The position numbers were made by a program, and so were the translations under genes. Below are positions 17,641-24,564 of a stretch of DNA of 34,471 nt, piece after piece; position 1 is the stretch's first letter, and every line of letters starts with the position of its first letter. Under the pieces are notes generated by a model that worked only from the letters and a program-made list of their open reading frames with translations, was not told where the DNA came from and did no database searches. Source of the DNA: Treponema sp. GTDB taxonomy: Bacteria > Spirochaetota > Spirochaetia > Treponematales > Breznakiellaceae. The DNA lies in NCBI GenBank assembly GCA_031265435.1, contig JAISCR010000084.1:1-34471 (forward strand), given 5' to 3'.

Positions 17641-18696
17641 TTACAGGGGAGGAAGGCTGTAGGGTATCTTTCCTGCTTTTACATCGGCAAAGAAACTGTT
17701 GAATTTATTCCGTATATCTTCCGGCACATGGGAAGTGTAGAGCGGATCATCGGCAATGAAGCCGAGGTATCCTTCTTTTACCCCCACGGTTCTGGACGTA
17801 CCGTACTGAATTTTTCCCTCAAGCGCGTCGAGAAGAATCTCTTCCACCAGTTTTTTCTGCTCCATGATGCCGCAGCCGACTATGACTCCCGGCGCCGCGC
17901 TGTATTCGTTGGTGTTGTGGAATACCACATAGGCGCCCTGTTCCGCGGCGGTCTTGATCAGCCCCTGGGCGGCGCCTCCCGCGATGGCGGCAAAGACATC
18001 GGCGCCTCCCGCGATCATGCTGGAGGCAAGGTCTGCGGCCTTGTTGGCATCGTACCAGTTACCCACCACCCGGAAGTCCAGGCTTATACCGGGATCCGCC
18101 ATCCGCGCGCCGTCAAGGAAGCCGGGAACAATATGTTTGTTGAGCAGGGGATACTCCTGGGCGGCGATAAAACCGATCTTTTTTTCCGGGTTTGCCTTTG
18201 CCATACGGCTTGTGGTGATCAGCCCCGCCAGATAACCCAGATAGAGGGACTGTTCGTACTGATTGTACATATACGTACAGATACTGTCATTCCCCGTGTA
18301 GGAAGCATCGGTAATGATGAATTTCTGATTGGGGAAACGCTTTCCCACACCGGCACAGATTTCCGGAAGCGAAGGATTTGAACCAAGCACCAGATCGAAT
18401 TCCCCGCTTGCCACAAGAGAGCTGAGCTGTTCCTCCCATTCAGCCTGATTGAAACCCGCCTCGTATATCTTTACGGAAACGTTGCTGTGGGACGCGGCAA
18501 AACTCTCCGCCCCGGCAGCCATAAGTTCATAAGGAGGACTCCCCGCCAGCATCCCTGTAATATAGACAAGAACCGAAAACGAAGAAGAGGTCTCCACGGC
18601 CTCTTTTTTCCCGCCCGCGGATACCGGTTCCGCGGACACGCAGAGCAGCGCCACGGCCAGCAACAGTGTCGTAAAAATTGATTTTGACTTTTTCAT
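17641..18696 (-). CDS. BmpA/PnrA-family substrate-binding protein
   Basis: A 351-residue exported binding protein of the basic membrane protein family; characterised members (PnrA of T. pallidum) bind purine nucleosides. A signal peptide of about 27 residues ends at VSA before GGKKEA, a mature start often seen in Treponema binding proteins. The one Cys near the hydrophobic core is preceded by Leu-Leu, a poor lipobox, so lipidation is uncertain. Family landmarks include DLVLGSNPSLPEICAGVG, FIITDASY, YLGYLAGLITTS and KIGFIAAQEYPLLNKHIVPG. It sits 31 bases downstream of the sugar kinase and six bases before the ATPase gene. Binding of a nucleoside or related pentose compound is inferred from family. 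Confidence 0.93.
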   Translation of the reverse strand: MKKSKSIFTTLLLAVALLCVSAEPVSAGGKKEAVETSSSFSVLVYITGMLAGSPPYELMAAGAESFAASHSNVSVKIYEAGFNQAEWEEQLSSLVASGEFDLVLGSNPSLPEICAGVGKRFPNQKFIITDASYTGNDSICTYMYNQYEQSLYLGYLAGLITTSRMAKANPEKKIGFIAAQEYPLLNKHIVPGFLDGARMADPGISLDFRVVGNWYDANKAADLASSMIAGGADVFAAIAGGAAQGLIKTAAEQGAYVVFHNTNEYSAAPGVIVGCGIMEQKKLVEEILLDALEGKIQYGTSRTVGVKEGYLGFIADDPLYTSHVPEDIRNKFNSFFADVKAGKIPYSLPPL

Positions 18697-18727
18697 TCTT
18701 CAATAATCGCATTAAGACGTATCCTGT

Positions 18728-20140
18728 TCAATACGAAGAACGGAGCCTTTGGTACAGTTCGCGGTAGTTTTCAAAAAGCCTGTCATAGACCGGTTTTGCC
18801 TCCGGGGCGGGATGGTACGTTTCGCCGCCCTGTACCAGAGCCTCCGCCGCCTCTCTGAAACTGCCGTAATAGCCGAGAGACGCGGCCCCGGTCACGGCAA
18901 GACCCACAATTTCCGCGGGAGGCCCGGCGGGGCAGAGTACCGTCTTCCCCGTAACATCGGCCTTGAGCCGGTTGAGAAAGGGACTTGCCGAAGGGCCGCC
19001 TGTAAGGCGCAGTTCGGCGGCCCCGGCCCCGCATTCTTCCATCACGGTGATCACATCCCGAATCGCAAGGCAGACCCCCTCGGCCACGGCCCGGGCCATC
19101 TCCTTTCGTCCCGTGGAAAGACTGAGCCCCATGAACACCCCCCTGGCCCCCGGATCCCAGATGGGCGCCCGTTCCCCGGCAAGGTAGGGCAGAAAGAGAA
19201 GGCCGCCCCGTTCCGCGCCGGCCGCTAAATCGTAAAAGACGCTGTAGGGCTCTTTTTCCAGGCCCAAAAGCTCCCGCGCCCAGTCAAGTGCCTTTCCCGA
19301 TGTGGAGATGATCCCCGAAAGATTCCAGAAAGGCTTTACCGGGTGGCCGTAACTCATCAGGCGGCTGTCCATGATACGGTCTCTGGTACAGAGGTTGATC
19401 CCCTCGGAGGTTCCGGAACGGTCGCATGCCTGGCCGGGACTGCTTACCCCGGTGCCGAGGATTGTCATGAAGAAGTCCGGCCCCCCGGCAAAGACCTTGA
19501 CGCGGGAGTCAAACCCAAAACGGGCCGCCGCCGCGGGAAGGAGACCGCCAATATAATCGCCGGGAAACACAAAGGGAGGAAATTTCTCCCTGTCGAGGCC
19601 CGTCTTTTCCAGAAGAGACTCATCCCAGTACCAGCGTTCAAAGCCCTCCGAAGGAAAAACGGTGCGGGCCTCTCCGGTCAGCGCGTATACCAGGTATTCC
19701 GAACTGGAGAGAAAGAAACGGGTTTTTTCGTAGAGTACGGGCTCACGGTTTTTTATCATCAGGGCCTTGGGAAGATAGAAACCCGGATCGACAAAGGCGC
19801 CCACAAACGCGGATACGGTTTCCGCCTCCGCCTCCGCACGCCTGTCGAGCCAGTTCCGGGCCGGAGCGGCATCCAGACTGAGCCTCCCCAGACTGTCGAG
19901 ACCCGGCTTTCCGGTAACAGGAACGAGGGTAGGGCCGTTTCCGCTCACGACAAGGGCCTGCACTTTTCCGGCCCCTCCCAGCCGCTCAAGGGCGCTTTCA
20001 AAAGCCCTCAGCCACTGAGAAGGATCGGAATAAAACGAAGATTCAAGCGTGGACAGGGGAATGGAGACAGGTTCACAGAAAGCGCCCGCCCAGAGGGCGG
20101 CCTTAAAGGTCGTAGTTCCAATATCTATAAGCAGCAGCAT
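18728..20140 (-). CDS. FGGY-family carbohydrate kinase
   Basis: A 470-residue kinase with the actin-like fold of the xylulokinase/gluconokinase group. The N-terminal phosphate loop is LLIDIGTTTFKAALW. The middle has FAGGPDFFMTILGTG and DRSGTSEGINL. The C-terminal ATP-binding region has the typical LRLTGGPSASPFLNRLKADVTG and PAEIVGLAVTGAASLGYYG. Length is normal. The start ATG 20140 has AGGA about five bases upstream. It is the first gene of the BmpA-ABC operon, so its substrate is probably the imported sugar or one made from it, such as a pentose, a pentitol or the sugar part of a nucleoside. The sugar cannot be named from sequence. Confidence 0.88.
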   Translation of the reverse strand: MLLLIDIGTTTFKAALWAGAFCEPVSIPLSTLESSFYSDPSQWLRAFESALERLGGAGKVQALVVSGNGPTLVPVTGKPGLDSLGRLSLDAAPARNWLDRRAEAEAETVSAFVGAFVDPGFYLPKALMIKNREPVLYEKTRFFLSSSEYLVYALTGEARTVFPSEGFERWYWDESLLEKTGLDREKFPPFVFPGDYIGGLLPAAAARFGFDSRVKVFAGGPDFFMTILGTGVSSPGQACDRSGTSEGINLCTRDRIMDSRLMSYGHPVKPFWNLSGIISTSGKALDWARELLGLEKEPYSVFYDLAAGAERGGLLFLPYLAGERAPIWDPGARGVFMGLSLSTGRKEMARAVAEGVCLAIRDVITVMEECGAGAAELRLTGGPSASPFLNRLKADVTGKTVLCPAGPPAEIVGLAVTGAASLGYYGSFREAAEALVQGGETYHPAPEAKPVYDRLFENYRELYQRLRSSY

Positions 20141-20174
20141 CGTTTCCTGACTTTATGAACACCTGAGGCTGATC

Positions 20175-20193
20175 CAAAACCACCCGGGTTTTG
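20175..20193 (-). terminator. Hairpin after the antiporter gene
   Basis: CAAAACC-(5)-GGTTTTG forms a 7-bp stem with a 5-base loop, 13 bases downstream of the antiporter stop on the minus strand. The T-run is within the stem and only four bases long, so termination would be weak. It also lies 35 bases upstream of the sugar kinase start and may be part of that leader. Confidence 0.35.
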
Positions 20194-20205
20194 AAACAAA
20201 CTCAG

Positions 20206-22266
20206 CTAACTATGGTGAAAGAGCAGCACAACCTCATCCTGGGTATCCGCGGCGACAAGCTTTTCCCGGATCTCTTCATCCTTGAGAACGGAACTCACAT
20301 TCGCCAGAAACTGTACATGGGGGCCGGAACTCATCCTGGGCGAGAGCACCATGATGAAGATTTTCGACTTCTCTCCGTCAATGGAATCAAAATCCACCCC
20401 TTCCCGGCTTATCCCCACGGCCGCGCAGATCTCCGCAACCCCGTCGGTCTTGCCGTGGGGCAGGGCAATGCCGTGCTGCATGCCGGTACTCATCATTTTT
20501 TCCCGTGAGAGAACATCCCCAAGCGCCTGTTCCCGGTTTGTGAGCTTTTCCCGCCGGTCAAGGAGATTCACCATTTCCGTGATTACCTCCTCTTTTGTGT
20601 GTCCTTTCAGGTTGAGGATGACGCAGTCCCGCCGGATAAGACCCAAAGGCCCCTTGCGGGAAAGCCCGTCCATATCGGCCAGTTCCTTCTTCATCGCGGC
20701 GGGGTCGGAGTTTGCCTTGAGCTTCTGTACCGCTTCGGAAAGGTTGAGGATCAACTCGTACACGGCGGTTTTAACAAAGGGCATGTCCGCCGCGGCGCTT
20801 TCAATCGAAAGAGCCTCAGCCTCCCGCGTAATGATCAGGATGATGTCGTCCTTCCGCGCCTGTATGATCCCCTCATCATCATTGAGAGTCTGAACAAAGA
20901 AACCTTCCGCCCGCAGATCCCGGAGCAGGGTATCGATGACAAGATTCGCCACCTCGGGGGTGTTAAAGTCCCAGTGAGCCTGGATACTGTCGCTGCCCTT
21001 GACAGGCTTCCGGGTACCCATGCCCTTCAATCTGAGACTGGCGCTGAGGAGGGGAGGAGCAGCCAGGGTGGTAACCAGGGTCATAAGGATGATCACCGCA
21101 AAGAGCTGCTTGTCCAGCGCGCCCGATGCCAGCCCGATACCGGCGATGATCAGGGCCACCTCGCCCCTGGGCACCATACCGGTTCCGATACGCAGAGCCC
21201 CCCGGCGGTTGAAACCGAGAAGCAGGGCGGGCCCGCCGCAGCCTATAATCTTTGCCAGAATCGCCGCCACGGTGTAGATAAGACTAAAACCCAGCACCGC
21301 AGGCGAAAAGATCTCCCGCAGATCCACCATCATACCCATCACCGCAAAGAAAACAGGCACAAAAAATTCATAGAGCCCGTGTAGGCGCTCCTGAATAATC
21401 GCCGCAATATCGGTACGGGAGAGCGAAAGCCCGGCAATATAGGCCCCGATGATCATGGCAAGCCCCTGCTTTTCAAAAACACCCGAAAGAATCAGCGCCA
21501 CACCCAGGGCAAGCACGGAAAAATCGAAAGAATGTCTGAAAAGCTTGAGAAACGAGGCAAGCTGCCGCGAAAAAATCAGCCCCAGTACAGTAAAACCCAG
21601 CCATATACCAAAAGCCTTGCCCGCGATAAGGAGAATCCCCGCCGCGTTAAGTCCCCCCGCTTCGGCATTACCGGAAAGCACCGCCACAAGCCCCATAACC
21701 ACAGCCAGGGCAATGATCCCCAGCACATCATCGAAAACAGCCGCGGCCAGAACCGTTACCCCTTCCGGCGAATCCATCTTCTTCTGGTCGGAGAGAATAC
21801 GCGCCGTAATTCCCACGGAAGTGGCGGTAGAAAGAATCCCCAAAAAGAGACAACGCGGATCCAAAAAAGACGCGTGGAGCAAAAACACGCCGCTGGCGGC
21901 GCCCAGCACAAAGGAGAAAATCACCCCCCCAAACCCAATGACGACCCCCGCCACCGAATAGCGCAGAAAAAGCGCCAGATCCGTCTCCAGCCCCGACATA
22001 AACAGCAGAATAATCGAGGCCACCGTGGCAAAGGCATAGAGTTCAGGACTCACCGCCATACTTCCCCCGCCGGGAAGCGGGAAAACCCCCAGCGGAAAGC
22101 CGGGCAGCGGCAGCGCCCCCAGCGCGTAGGGCCCGATGACGATACCCGCCAGAAGCTCGCCCAGCACAGGAGGAATCCTGATCTTCTTTACCAGCCGCCC
22201 CCCCAGCCTCACGGCAAAAAGAATGATCCCGATTTGAAGCACCAGTTCGGACATTAAGGCGGTCAT
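20206..22266 (-). CDS. Cation/proton antiporter (CPA2 type) fused to a PTS EIIA domain
   Basis: A 686-residue fusion. Residues 1 to about 400 are a membrane domain with about 12 helices of the Na+/H+ or K+/H+ exchanger type; landmarks are RIPPVLGELLAGIVIGPYALG, SATSVGITARILSD and FDDVLGIIALAV, in which the Asp is the usual ion-binding residue. A cytoplasmic linker region (about 440-540) has no family I can name. The C-terminus (about 545-686) is a PTS EIIA domain of the fructose/Ntr type with active-site His604 in MQHGIALPHGKT. The start ATG 22266 has GGAG five bases upstream; an extension to 22392 has no membrane logic. A phosphorylatable His suggests control by HPr. Direction and ion are unknown. 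It is monocistronic or leads into the sugar kinase operon. Confidence 0.92.
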   Translation of the reverse strand: MTALMSELVLQIGIILFAVRLGGRLVKKIRIPPVLGELLAGIVIGPYALGALPLPGFPLGVFPLPGGGSMAVSPELYAFATVASIILLFMSGLETDLALFLRYSVAGVVIGFGGVIFSFVLGAASGVFLLHASFLDPRCLFLGILSTATSVGITARILSDQKKMDSPEGVTVLAAAVFDDVLGIIALAVVMGLVAVLSGNAEAGGLNAAGILLIAGKAFGIWLGFTVLGLIFSRQLASFLKLFRHSFDFSVLALGVALILSGVFEKQGLAMIIGAYIAGLSLSRTDIAAIIQERLHGLYEFFVPVFFAVMGMMVDLREIFSPAVLGFSLIYTVAAILAKIIGCGGPALLLGFNRRGALRIGTGMVPRGEVALIIAGIGLASGALDKQLFAVIILMTLVTTLAAPPLLSASLRLKGMGTRKPVKGSDSIQAHWDFNTPEVANLVIDTLLRDLRAEGFFVQTLNDDEGIIQARKDDIILIITREAEALSIESAAADMPFVKTAVYELILNLSEAVQKLKANSDPAAMKKELADMDGLSRKGPLGLIRRDCVILNLKGHTKEEVITEMVNLLDRREKLTNREQALGDVLSREKMMSTGMQHGIALPHGKTDGVAEICAAVGISREGVDFDSIDGEKSKIFIMVLSPRMSSGPHVQFLANVSSVLKDEEIREKLVAADTQDEVVLLFHHS

Positions 22267-22323
22267 ATAGTCTCCGGATATGCCTGGACAGGTTTCGTTA
22301 AAAATCGCGTTTGCATACCGTAG

Positions 22324-22352
22324 ATACTCCCATAGGGGTAAAATACTGTCAA
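22324..22352 (-). promoter_or_regulatory. Candidate promoter for the antiporter gene
   Basis: On the minus strand a perfect TTGACA (22347-22352) is followed after 17 bases by GAGTAT (22324-22329), a poor -10. Initiation near 22317 would give a leader of about 50 bases. The call depends on the -35 element. Confidence 0.35.
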
Positions 22353-22470
22353 TTAAGGGGAGCCTCTTTCCAGCAATTCTCCATTTAACCAAGAACAGAC
22401 ATGAACGTGTGTTTCGATATTCCGCAATGTACCCTGAAATCTCTCCTTTGTTTGCCGGAAAGAAGAATTT

Positions 22471-22562
22471 TTAACCACGAGGTCGAAAAAGTCGAAAAAG
22501 TAAAGGGAAAAGAGCGGTTTCTCTTAAAAAACTTCTTCGACTTCTTCGACTTTTTGTGGTAA
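22471..22562. repeat. Long imperfect inverted-repeat hairpin element with 9-bp internal units
   Basis: The left arm (22471-22500) starts TTAACCAC and contains GTCGAAAAA twice in tandem. The right arm (22532-22562) is its near reverse complement: read on the minus strand it starts TTACCAC and has GTCGAAGAA twice. Differences are one base per unit plus a small indel near the tips. The 31-base centre contains a second small stem, AAGAG-(6)-CTCTT. Overall this is a 92-base snap-back structure with TTAACCAC-like ends. It lies 37 bases past the znuA-like stop and could end that transcript, or be a small dispersed palindromic repeat (MITE- or REP-like). No second copy was noticed in the window. Confidence 0.6.
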
Positions 22563-22598
22563 TCTCTTCCTCTTTCGTTCGAGTGGACAGACTCCGGT

Positions 22599-23543
22599 TT
22601 AGTACAGGGCTTCCTGTAAATTTTTTACATTTTGGGACATTAATTTGTAATAGCTTTCTCCCCGGTCAAAATCCCTTTGGGAGATGTTGTGAACCGCGTG
22701 AAGCTGTAGTTTTTTTGCCCCCGTTTCCTCGCAGATCGTGTCGGCGATTTTTTCGTTGGAGAGCTCAATGTGGAAGACCACGGGGATCTTTTCCGCCCTC
22801 ACCTTTCCAACCAGGAAGGCCACGGTAGCGGCGCTGCATTCGGTTTCGGTGGAGCAGCCGGGGAATGCGGCAAAGTACTCAAGGCCGTAGGCATCGGCAA
22901 AGTAGCGGAAAGGGAAACGGTCTCCAAAGATGAAGGTCTTCCGTTTGGCGCCGTTTACCATATTCTCAAACGAAGCGTCCAAATCCGTTAATTTTGCCAG
23001 GTAAGAGACGGCGCTTCTTTCGTATTCCGCGGCATTGGCCCGGTCCCGCTGTTTAAGCACATCGGTAATCTTCCGTACAATGAGTTTCGTGTTTTTGGGG
23101 GAAGTCCAGACATGCTCGTCGTATTCAGGCCCTTCGGCTTCCTCCTCTTCCTCTTCTTCCATCCCTTCGACAACAACTTCTTCCACCACATCCACACAAT
23201 CCATGAGGGTAACGATCTCCATGCGGCTCGTGTCCATTGATTCGATGATCCGTTCGACCCAGGCATCGGATTCGCCGCCCACATAAATAAAGACATCGCA
23301 GTTTTGCACTTTGATAATATCCTGGGGGCTCGGATCATAGGAGTGGCTTTCCGCTCCCGGCTTAAGCAGCATGGTGAGATTAACCTTGTCTCCGGCCACC
23401 TCACGGACAAAATCGTAGGGCGGGAAGATGGTAGTAACCACGTTTATTTTCCCGTCCGCCTTTCCCGCATCCTTCCGTCCTCCGGCCGGCAAGACCGCGG
23501 CCAGGGACACCAACACACACACAAAAAGAATCATTCGTTTCAT
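22599..23543 (-). CDS. ZnuA-like metal ABC transporter substrate-binding protein
   Basis: A 314-residue exported cluster A-I (ZnuA/TroA) binding protein, probably for zinc. A signal peptide of about 20 residues ends at LPA before GGRKDAG. Likely metal ligands are His67 (AESHSYDPSP) and His144 (DEHVWTSP). The third site, usually His in ZnuA, is in a GDRFPFRYFADAYG segment, as in many clostridial-type homologues. The metal loop, which is His-rich in many ZnuA proteins, is instead acidic here, with seven Glu in a row (129-135). The start ATG 23543 has AGGAG five bases upstream. It follows a Fur/Zur regulator and a small membrane protein on the same strand. No ZnuB or ZnuC gene is in the window, so the permease and ATPase must be elsewhere. 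Confidence 0.92.
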   Translation of the reverse strand: MKRMILFVCVLVSLAAVLPAGGRKDAGKADGKINVVTTIFPPYDFVREVAGDKVNLTMLLKPGAESHSYDPSPQDIIKVQNCDVFIYVGGESDAWVERIIESMDTSRMEIVTLMDCVDVVEEVVVEGMEEEEEEEAEGPEYDEHVWTSPKNTKLIVRKITDVLKQRDRANAAEYERSAVSYLAKLTDLDASFENMVNGAKRKTFIFGDRFPFRYFADAYGLEYFAAFPGCSTETECSAATVAFLVGKVRAEKIPVVFHIELSNEKIADTICEETGAKKLQLHAVHNISQRDFDRGESYYKLMSQNVKNLQEALY

Positions 23544-23563
23544 ATAAACTCCTATAAAAAGCG

Positions 23564-23576
23564 GCGGTATTACCGC
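23564..23576. promoter_or_regulatory. Short perfect palindrome in the znuA-like leader
   Basis: GCGGTA-T-TACCGC is a 6-1-6 palindrome 20 bases upstream of the znuA-like ATG. It could be a second operator or a leader hairpin near the Shine-Dalgarno. Confidence 0.3.
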
Positions 23577-23590
23577 TTATGTAAATCGAA

Positions 23591-23609
23591 ATTAACACGA
23601 CGTGTTAAT
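23591..23609. promoter_or_regulatory. 19-bp 9-1-9 palindrome, likely Fur/Zur-family operator of znuA
   Basis: ATTAACACG-A-CGTGTTAAT is a perfect 9-1-9 inverted repeat 47 bases upstream of the znuA-like start. The geometry equals that of Fur-family boxes, and a Fur/Zur-type regulator is encoded just upstream. The nearby TAAATCG (23582-23588) resembles one arm of known Zur boxes. The bases differ from the Fur-like site at 24440-24458, so the two may not share one regulator. Confidence 0.6.
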
Positions 23610-23672
23610 AATAACTCCTGTCAGGTAAAGTTAAAAAATTTAATCATGAATCATGCAGCGCCTGCGGCAAGG

Positions 23673-23981
23673 TCAGCAGTTCATTTTTACTTTAAGCTGT
23701 ACGGCACTTGAGGGAACAAAGCGGAAGACAGCAAATTTTAAAATAAAGGCGGCCATCAGGAGGGTGTCCGCGGAGAAACCGGGACAAGAGGCGGCGCTCT
23801 TTAAGTCCCGGAAAAAATTTTCCACCCTCTGTATCAGGAGGCACAGGGGGCATCCTTCGCCTGAACAATCGTGATTTTGGTGAAAGAGAACACAGCCTTC
23901 CGAAAAGAGGGCGGCCGTGATAAAGCAAAGACAAAGGCCCAGACACAACCATCCCGGCCTGTTCGTAAACTTAGCCCTCAT
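23673..23981 (-). CDS. Small membrane protein with HxC-(4)-CPxC motif, function unknown
   Basis: A 102-residue protein I cannot assign to a characterised family. A hydrophobic segment lies at about 12-29 and another at about 73-90. Between them is HDCSGEGCPLC (37-47), a His/Cys cluster suited to metal binding or redox chemistry, followed by an amphipathic stretch IQRVENFFRDL. I recall similar small proteins with HxCxGxxCPxC next to zinc-uptake genes in Firmicutes, but could not verify this. The start ATG 23981 overlaps the end of the Fur/Zur gene by 11 bases and has a G-rich run upstream; a longer frame to 24104 lies wholly inside that gene. Its place between zur and znuA suggests a role in zinc handling. 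Confidence 0.65.
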   Translation of the reverse strand: MRAKFTNRPGWLCLGLCLCFITAALFSEGCVLFHQNHDCSGEGCPLCLLIQRVENFFRDLKSAASCPGFSADTLLMAAFILKFAVFRFVPSSAVQLKVKMNC

Positions 23982-24399
23982 AAGCGCCCCCGGCAAGACA
24001 CTTTTGGCAGGTGCCGTAAAAAACAGTCTTAAGCAGGTTGATTTTGAAATTATGGCTGCACAGGAGATGTTTTTCGATCTTGTCCAGCAAATCGCAGTCC
24101 GCATGGATAAGATCGCCGCAGATTTCGCACTTCAAATGGAAATGATCCCGGCATTTTACCGCGTCTATGTACTGGTAACAGGCGCTTTTGCCCTCATTCA
24201 ACACATATTTGCGGATCTTTCCCCCGGCCGCCAGTTTCTCCAGATGCCGGTAGATAGTGGCCTGCCCAATAATCTCTTCGGTATCCTCAAAATGCCGCGC
24301 TATCTGATTGACCGTAACATGAGTTCCCCCAAGGGACTCCATGTAATCAAGGATACGCTGCCCCTGACGGGTATGATAATTTGCCGGACGTTTCGCCAT
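23971..24399 (-). CDS. Fur-family transcriptional regulator (probably Zur)
   Basis: A 142-residue Fur-family repressor. The N-terminal winged helix contains VTVNQIARHF and the recognition helix region GQATIYRHLEKLAAGGKI. The dimerisation and metal domain has HFHLKCEICGDLIH with Cys91 and Cys94 and a C-terminal pair Cys131 and Cys134, the structural zinc site of many Fur proteins. Specificity for zinc is inferred from the downstream znuA-like gene; Fur, PerR or Mur roles are possible. An in-frame ATG at 24417 is excluded as the likely start because it lies between the -35 and -10 of a strong promoter. ATG 24399 is at or next to the predicted first base of the transcript. The small membrane protein gene overlaps its end. 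Confidence 0.92.
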   Translation of the reverse strand: MAKRPANYHTRQGQRILDYMESLGGTHVTVNQIARHFEDTEEIIGQATIYRHLEKLAAGGKIRKYVLNEGKSACYQYIDAVKCRDHFHLKCEICGDLIHADCDLLDKIEKHLLCSHNFKINLLKTVFYGTCQKCLAGGAYEG

Positions 24400-24407
24400 A
24401 GGCCCAT

Positions 24408-24436
24408 ATCGTAACATAATGGATTGGGACTGTCAA
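24408..24436 (-). promoter_or_regulatory. Strong promoter of the Fur/Zur gene, predicted leaderless transcript
   Basis: On the minus strand TTGACA (24431-24436) is a perfect -35, and TACGAT (24408-24413) lies exactly 17 bases away. The expected start of transcription is 24400-24402, and the A of the ATG is 24399, so the mRNA would have a leader of zero to three bases. Confidence 0.65.
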
Positions 24437-24439
24437 TAT

Positions 24440-24458
24440 GAAAATGAATATCATTTTT
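24440..24458. promoter_or_regulatory. Fur-box-like palindrome upstream of the Fur/Zur gene
   Basis: The core AAAATGA-ATA-TCATTTT is a perfect 7-3-7 dyad (24441-24457). The 19-base site agrees with the classical Fur consensus at 14 positions. It lies three bases upstream of the -35 element of the Fur/Zur promoter, which suits autoregulation, and could also act on carA. Confidence 0.55.
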
Positions 24459-24564
24459 AGTTTGATTCGCAGGCGGCCTTCATACTCTGACAGAGGAAGG
24501 GTGAGTCAAAGCCGGCGGGTATTCCCACTTACGTCACTATACTTACGAATTCAAAGGCCGCGAA

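Larger units (their letters stand above)
22267..22598. other. Gene-free region upstream of the antiporter
   Basis: About 330 bases with no credible gene. It contains a candidate promoter near the antiporter (22324-22352) and the hairpin element at 22471-22562. I see nothing else supportable between 22353 and 22470. The stretch beyond 22562 is the sequence just after the znuA-like stop. Confidence 0.7.

Noticed and set aside
17239-18381. A 380-codon open frame on the plus strand
   Set aside because: It is antisense to the ABC ATPase and BmpA-like genes, which show clear family motifs; an open antisense frame from codon bias.
20599-21384. A 261-codon plus-strand frame, and others nearby to 22257
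   Set aside because: They are antisense to the antiporter-EIIA gene and have low-complexity, Arg/His/Gln-rich translations.
22280-22474. A 64-codon frame in the gene-free region
   Set aside because: No ribosome site or recognisable motif, and it runs across the antiporter promoter region into the hairpin element.
22471-22562. CRISPR-like repeat
   Set aside because: There are only two inverted arms and short tandem units, with no regular spacers and no cas genes.
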